A stretch of DNA of 64,000 bases from Desmodus rotundus (Eukaryota; Chordata; Mammalia; Chiroptera; Phyllostomidae): the NCBI RefSeq assembly GCF_022682495.2, contig NC_071388.1, positions 29,744,139-29,808,138 of the forward strand. Direction: 5' to 3'. The notes below the pieces were generated by a model. The model saw only the letters and a list, made by a program, of their open reading frames with translations. It did no database searches and was not told the origin of the DNA. The translations under genes and the position numbers were made by a program. Below are positions 58,873 through 64,000 of the stretch, one piece after another. Position 1 is the stretch's first letter. Every line of letters starts with the position of its first letter.

Positions 58873-59350
58873 TGTCACAGAACAAGAAGGAATTCAAGAG
58901 CCTGACAGACTGACTCAGCAAAGCACAGTGAATTTATTAAAGCAATAGTACGCACTCCAGAAGTGAGAGTGGGTGACATCGAAGAAGGAATTTGCTGATG
59001 GGGGTCTGGGTGGAAGGCTTTTATTAAACATGGGCAAGGGAGTGGATAGGGTGGTCTTCTGTTTCTGACACTGGTGGGCTCAATTTTGTCTCTCCTCTAC
59101 AGATGTTTGATATTTTTTGGTCCTCCAAATTACAGGAAATTGGGGAAGGGGAAGTGGGGGAACAGGTGGTCAGTGAAGGTTGGCTCTGTGATGTCCCAGC
59201 CAGGACAGAGAAGGGAAAGAGAAGGGAAGGGGTAGAGCTTGAGGCCTTTGTTTCCTCTTCTAACTTTCCAGCCTCACTTCCAAAGCAGGGCCGGAAATTA
59301 GGATTTCAGATTCAGCTCACCTCTCCAGGCTGATATGAAGAGGGACTTTA
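58873..59350 (-). mobile_element. LTR-like segment, antisense
   Basis: On the minus strand AATAAA (58933-58938) lies about 80 bases after a TATA-like 'taataaaagcc' (59017-59026), the same spacing as in the LTR at 43251. Plus-strand start 'tgtcacagaacaagaaggaa', then 'cctgacagactgactcagca' and 'aagcaatagtacgcactcca' look like an antisense R/U5. The U3 side is G-rich with no clear end or target duplication, so limits are approximate. Confidence 0.5.
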
Positions 59351-59354
59351 CACA

Positions 59355-60380
59355 GGTAATCTCAAAGATTCCCCTGGGCACTGGCTGAGCCTTGATTCCA
59401 AGTCAACAGCAATCACTGAAGCTTACTTTTTTTCCATTTCAGTAATAATAAATAAAAATAATAGTAATAACAATAATAATATAGGCTAATCCTCACTGAC
59501 TTTACAGATGCTTAAGGCATCAATTTGCATTTGAAAACCATGTTGGAAACTTTGTTTATGAAAGAAACGAGTGTAAAATCCTCAAACAGGGGGCTATGCA
59601 TATTCCTACCTCAGCCAAATTCCCAGGCAACTCCTGCCCAAGTTGCTCTGCCTGTGCCCTCATGGGCATTTGCCTCTGTGTTCTCAGGTTTGGGTGCAGA
59701 CACAACTGCTCAAGCCCCAGACCCTGGCTTAGCTAACAGGTAAGCCCACATCTTGGGCTACAAATTAGCTTGAGCAATTGGTGTAATTAGATCACGGTTT
59801 TAATTGTCAAATACTGAAAGAACAGCTTCTTAACTTTAATTTATCATAACAATAAAAAGCCATGGCAGAAATGTTCTAGGTTTAAATTATTTCTGGTAAA
59901 ATATTATGCACTTTTGGAAGATGTTAACTCATTCAAAACCCTAGCTAACTGGGAATGGGTACAACAGGAACATTAAAATCTACTTATAATGAAAATAGCT
60001 TGCTTTATGCCAACTGTTTTCAACTTCCTGCTAAGAAAGATATTGGTTTTGAGGGTTTGTTTGTCTGCTTTTTTATTACCACACTCTATTTTTAAACTGA
60101 ATGGAGTATGGGTTTCTAAAAGGTAGAGAATAAATGTCCTACCTATAAACTATTTTTAAGATAATAGCAAGAATACTGTAAGACTCATTACAACTTCTAA
60201 TAATGCCTAGTTGTTATCGGAGTCATTTAAGTAACAGTCCTGCTCATAATACAGTCCAGCGAAACCTACAGCAACAGAAATCCATTTAACCCAACTAAAC
60301 AGGGTGAAAATTTAATAGAAGTATAATCTGCAATCACTTTCTAACTATCCATAATTATTGGAGCCATGAATAGCCATGTA
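59355..60380. other. non-coding DNA, nothing firmly recognised
   Basis: Contains an (AAT)n-type repeat at about 59443-59480. A frame at 59525-59743 (72 codons) has no domain. Confidence 0.5.
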
Positions 60381-60384
60381 TGAA

Positions 60385-60615
60385 GTAGCACTTCTACATT
60401 TTAGGCACTTAATATAGATTATAGTTTTTAATCCTCACGAAACCCCAAGAAGTTAGCATTATTATTTCCCATTAGTATTCTTATTAACATATAAAAAAAG
60501 TGCAGGTCTCAAGAGATTGATTTTCAGGTTGAAGGTCAAGATAGCAGACAGAGGTAGGATTCAAACGTAGGCCCATTCAAAGTCAAAGCTAATGTGCTAA
60601 CTCCCATTGCCTTCT
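60385..60615 (-). mobile_element. MIR SINE, antisense
   Basis: 'tacattttaggcacttaata', 'tttttaatcctcacgaaacc', 'ccaagaagttagcattatta', 'gcagacagaggtaggattca' and 'aacgtaggcccattcaaagt' are in antisense MIR order over almost its full length. Confidence 0.8.
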
Positions 60616-60619
60616 AATA

Positions 60620-61425
60620 AAAATATAATTCAAAATCATAAACATATACATATATATGCATTATATGCCTCTTCCAAATTTTGTCTTGATATTTATTCTA
60701 AATTTTGTTCATTTCTTTTTTCCTTGGTCTTCCTCTAAAATTGTCAAAAGAATACAGCTAAAGTAAAAGAATGAGCAAAAGACTGGATAGACACCTAATC
60801 ATGAAATTAACGTTTTAACATACATAAATATTATCTATTTTCTTGTGAGACAGAAATTGACTGCCGAATGCAGCCATTGTGTTTAAAGGGGTCTCACACA
60901 GGTGAAAACTGCAGAAAAATGAAACAAAGCAGTTCAGAATTTCTTTTTTGAGATGGATGTTTTGAGATGTTTCTTCTTTTTCCTTTCTAACCAAGACTCT
61001 TGTTTGATGAAAAAAAAGTTTTGGTTGGGTCTCCTTTGCCATCCCCACCTTCATTGTTTGGAATCCCAGCTTTGATACACTAGGCTTGAATAATCCTTGG
61101 AATGTTCAGCCTTAGAAACAACCAAACCAAATTTTGAAGCTGCACAAGGGATAAAAATATAACATAATCCTTGCCAATGGTGAACCTGGACTATTATGTT
61201 AGTGAATAGTAGTTTCTAGTCACTTTCTAACCAATTACCTCGAAGTCTGTGTGTGTGTGTGTGTGTGTGACTCTATTAGCATCAGGGTTAAGCCAAAAAA
61301 GATGTATGTTATTGAATACATATAAAATGTGTCTGGACAATATTTAATGTGAGTTTGGGATTTGAATTGGTATCAGCGTCCAGTAGGTTAAAGTAAAGGA
61401 ATATTTTGTAATTACTACTGCAGCT
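60620..61425. other. non-coding DNA, nothing recognised
   Basis: A (TG)n run of about 12 units lies at 61246-61269. No gene that I can support. Confidence 0.55.
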
Positions 61426-61714
61426 GGTCATGACATATCTATTCTCATATCCACCCTCATTTTCCCTGAGTTCACCTTCTTTCACCCGGACACAGTTCGC
61501 ATTCATCCACTTAGAAATTCACAGCTGGCCAAGCCTGGGATTGATTTCTAGCTCGGCGAGAATAGGATACTTCATGTCCTACAGCAGGAATTATCTTTTT
61601 TCAAAAGTCTCCTTGCACTGCTGCTCTGCATCTTTCCCCTCGATGCTCATTCTACCACTGACCGTCTGCCCTGTTCTGTGCTCTCCCTCATGCTGCCTCA
61701 CATTACACTGTTTC

Positions 61715-61857
61715 CTGACTCTTGAAACGTGGGCTCTGCCATTTGTTAGCTATATACCCACAGGCAAGGTATTTACTTGTCTTCACTTTATTTGTAAAGC
61801 TGAATATCAAAATAGATCTTTATCAAATTTACTATGGAGAATAACTGAGATACAGTA
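61715..61857 (+). mobile_element. MIR SINE fragment
   Basis: 'cgtgggctctgccatttgtt', 'agctatatacccacaggcaa' and 'atggagaataactgagatac' match sense MIR. The open frame 61430-61858 (142 codons) ends in it and is not a recognisable protein. The L1 begins directly after. Confidence 0.65.
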
Positions 61858-61862
61858 AAAAG

Positions 61863-63130
61863 GAGAAGATTTGAGACTTCCAGTCAAGATGGTGGCATAG
61901 GCAGACATGGCTCACCTCTTTGTACAACCACATAAAAATTACAGCTAAAATATAGAACCACCATCACTCAGAACCATCAGAAATTGAGTTGAATGGAAGT
62001 CTGACAACTATTGTATTAAAGAAACCACATCCATCCAGATTGGTAGGTGGGGTATAGATGCAGAACAGGCTAGTCTCGCACACACGTGTGGTGGATAAAA
62101 ATTCAAGAGGGTTATCTTGGGAGTGCAGCCCCACACCAGGCCCCCCAGGCTAGGGTTCCAGTACCAGGAAAATAAGTCCCCACAACTTCTGGCTGCAAAA
62201 AGCAGTGGGGATTCAGTCAGCGGAAAAAACTTCTGAAGGTCAAGCAGTTTCTCTTAAAGAACCCACACACAGACTCACCTACTAACTCACTCCCTCTGAG
62301 CTTCAGCACTGGGGTAGCATCTTGAAAGGTGCCAATGGCAAACTGGGAGAAATTGAAGTGTCTGGCATCAAGACAAGCAGAAGCCATTGTCCCTTTACTG
62401 AACCTTCCCCCCACAGAGCCACAGAGCTGGCAAGCTGATGCCATATCTGAGACTCCATCAACCTAGCTAACACTGTTTGGCCCACCCTGGAGATCCCCAG
62501 AGACTCCGTCCCACCTAACTTATGAGCTCACCCAACTTATGGGCCCATTCAAGCTGCTTTTCCATGAATGGCAGGTCTTGGATCATGCTTTACAACTTCT
62601 TAAATCCTGTCAAACAAGCAAGAGCCAACCTAGATTTCCAAGCCCAGCAGCCATCTCAGATTGCAAGGTGGCCCTGGTGCAAAACAGGTGGGGGCTGACC
62701 TTAGCCAGTGCCACCTGGGAAACCCCAGGGCCAGCACATCCAGGGGACAGCTACAGACCATGTCAGAGCACCACCAACCAGGTCCTGCACAGCTGATCCT
62801 CCACAGAGGGCAGAGGTTTGTGGCAGCTGACTGGCCTGGGTAAAACACTCCCATTGATCTGCCAGCAGCAACCAAGGCTCACCTACAAGAGGAGGGTGTA
62901 ATCAGGCCACAAGAAGGTGCACCTCAAGTACCCAGCTTGGGTGATAGGGGAGGCTGTGCCACTGGACCCTGCAGGACACCTACTACATTAGGCCCACACT
63001 ACCAAGACATGGAATCAAAACCACTACCTGCCTAATACACAGAAACATATGCAGGGAGGCTGTCAAAATGATAAATAAAGTAACATGGCCCAAATGAAAT
63101 AACTGATCAAAACTCCAGAAAAAGAGCTAA
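61863..63130 (+). mobile_element. L1 5' UTR (full-length 5' end, decayed copy)
   Basis: Begins 'gatttgagacttccagtcaa' and 'gatggtggcataggcagaca', the usual start of mammalian L1 5' UTRs, so the copy was not 5'-truncated. The following GC-richer 1.2 kb has no repeat-free coding capacity and would once have held the internal promoter. Frames at 62217-62875 on both strands are incidental. The element continues into ORF1 and off the window. Confidence 0.8.
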
Positions 63131-63935
63131 ACAAAATGGAGATAAGCAATCTATCAGATGCGAAGTTCACAACACTGCTTGTAAGGATGCTCAAGGAACA
63201 CAGTGAAGACCTCCACAGCATAAAAAAGGTCCAGTCAGAAACGAAGCATACCCCAACTGAAATAAAGAATAATATACGGGGAAACAACAGTAGAGTGGAT
63301 GAAGCCAAGACTCAAATCAATGATATGGAAATAAGGAAGCAAAAATCAACCAATCTGAACAACATGAAGAGAAAAGAATAATCCAAAATATGAGGATAGT
63401 ACAAGCAGCCTCTGGGACAACTTCAAACATTCCGACATTCGCATCATAGGGGTGCCAGAAGGAGAAGAGAAAGAAAAAGAAATTGGAAATCTATTTGAAA
63501 AAATAATGAAAAAAAACTTTCTTAATTTGGTGAAGGAAATAGACATGTAAGTCCAGGAAGCACAGAGTCCCAAACAAGATGCAAAGAGACCTACTCCTAG
63601 ATACTTCATAATTAAAAAGCCAAATGTTAAAGTTAAAGAGAGAATCTTAAAAGCATCAAGAGAAAAGAAGTTAGTTACCTACAAGGGAGGTCCCATAAGA
63701 CTGTCAGCTGATTTCTCAAAAAAATTTGCAGGCTAGGAGGGATTGACAAGAAATATTCAAAGTCAAAAATTCAAAATCAGGGACCTACAGGCAAGGTTGC
63801 TCTACTCAGCAAAGCTATCATTTAGAATCAAAGGGCAGATAAAGAGCTTCCCAGACAAGAAAAAACTAAAGGAGTCTGTCATCACTAAATCATCATTATA
63901 TGAAATGTTAAAGGGACTTATTTAAGAAAAAGGAG
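63131..63935 (+). pseudogene. L1 ORF1 (RNA-binding chaperone), broken
   Basis: ORF1 protein binds L1 RNA as a trimer through an N-terminal coiled coil, an RRM and a C-terminal domain. The first frame (63136-63381) shows 'LSDAKFTTLLVRMLKEH' and a heptad-like, charged continuation, then a stop. Another frame carries the RRM start 'IRIIGVPEGEEKEKEI' (about 63440). Further stops at 63547-63549 and 63736-63738 break the rest; the last frame (63743-63925) ends 'SLYEMLKGLI'. Several stops and a frameshift make it non-functional. Confidence 0.85.
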
Positions 63936-64000
63936 ATCAAAACGATGAACAATAAAATTGCAAAAAACAAATCTATCAACAATTGAATCTAAAAAACAAA
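63936..64000 (+). mobile_element. L1 inter-ORF spacer, cut by window edge
   Basis: A-rich sequence ('gatcaaaacgatgaacaata') after ORF1 is the L1 spacer; any ORF2 would lie beyond the right edge. Confidence 0.65.

Noticed and set aside
61430..61858. 142-codon plus-strand frame.
   Set aside because: It ends inside a MIR and has no recognisable domain; composition (Ser, Leu, Cys, Phe) is that of pyrimidine-rich non-coding DNA.

Overview
This window is vertebrate nuclear DNA, most likely from a bat. It has no bacterial-style gene packing, is AT-rich and CpG-poor, and is full of L1, MIR, L2, hAT-Charlie, Tigger-type and LTR fragments. The lineage clue is two Ves-type SINEs (tRNA-derived, typical of yangochiropteran bats), one at 12924-13119 (minus) and one at 56255-56491 (plus). 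I found no convincing protein-coding exon of a host gene. The longest open frames are antisense to, or part of, transposable elements, or are chance frames.

Layout. 1-3590: unique AT-rich DNA with L2-like and other ancient repeats. 3590-4030: the only CpG island, TATA-less, with an X-box-like (RFX) element, ETS sites and a CRE-like site; it is the best candidate for a gene start. 4650-9060: MIR, an L1 with an inverted 5' part (6325-6955), and an antisense L1 tail. 12780-15370: a block of antisense L1 ORF2 and 3' UTR with nested insertions, one of them a Ves SINE with a perfect 14-bp target duplication. 20203-20505: a MER2-type Tigger element. 21880-22240: an antisense LTR-like segment. 26190-29235: an old sense L1 split by a younger L1 3' end (27587-28808). 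29240-36840: mostly unrecognised DNA. 36841-38140: a second L1 with an inverted 5' part (minus) and a short 5'-truncated L1 tail. 39020-39590: an old L1 ORF1 piece. 43251-43791: an antisense solo LTR with 5-bp duplications. 47729-48100: an L1 tail. 51194-51640 and 58873-59350: antisense LTR-like segments. 55276-56100: a sense solo LTR that splits a MIR, with 6-bp duplications. 61863-64000: the 5' UTR and ORF1 of a decayed L1 that runs off the right edge.

Function. If the CpG island drives a gene, the window is either mainly its first intron (plus-strand transcription) or its upstream flank (minus-strand transcription); sequence alone does not decide. No new biological system is evident. The observations most worth checking are the orphan CpG-island promoter, a perfect 17-bp hairpin at 50428-50468, two clean cases of L1 5' inversion, and two solo LTRs with readable target duplications. 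Repeat family names come from remembered consensus features; alignment to a curated repeat library was not possible here.
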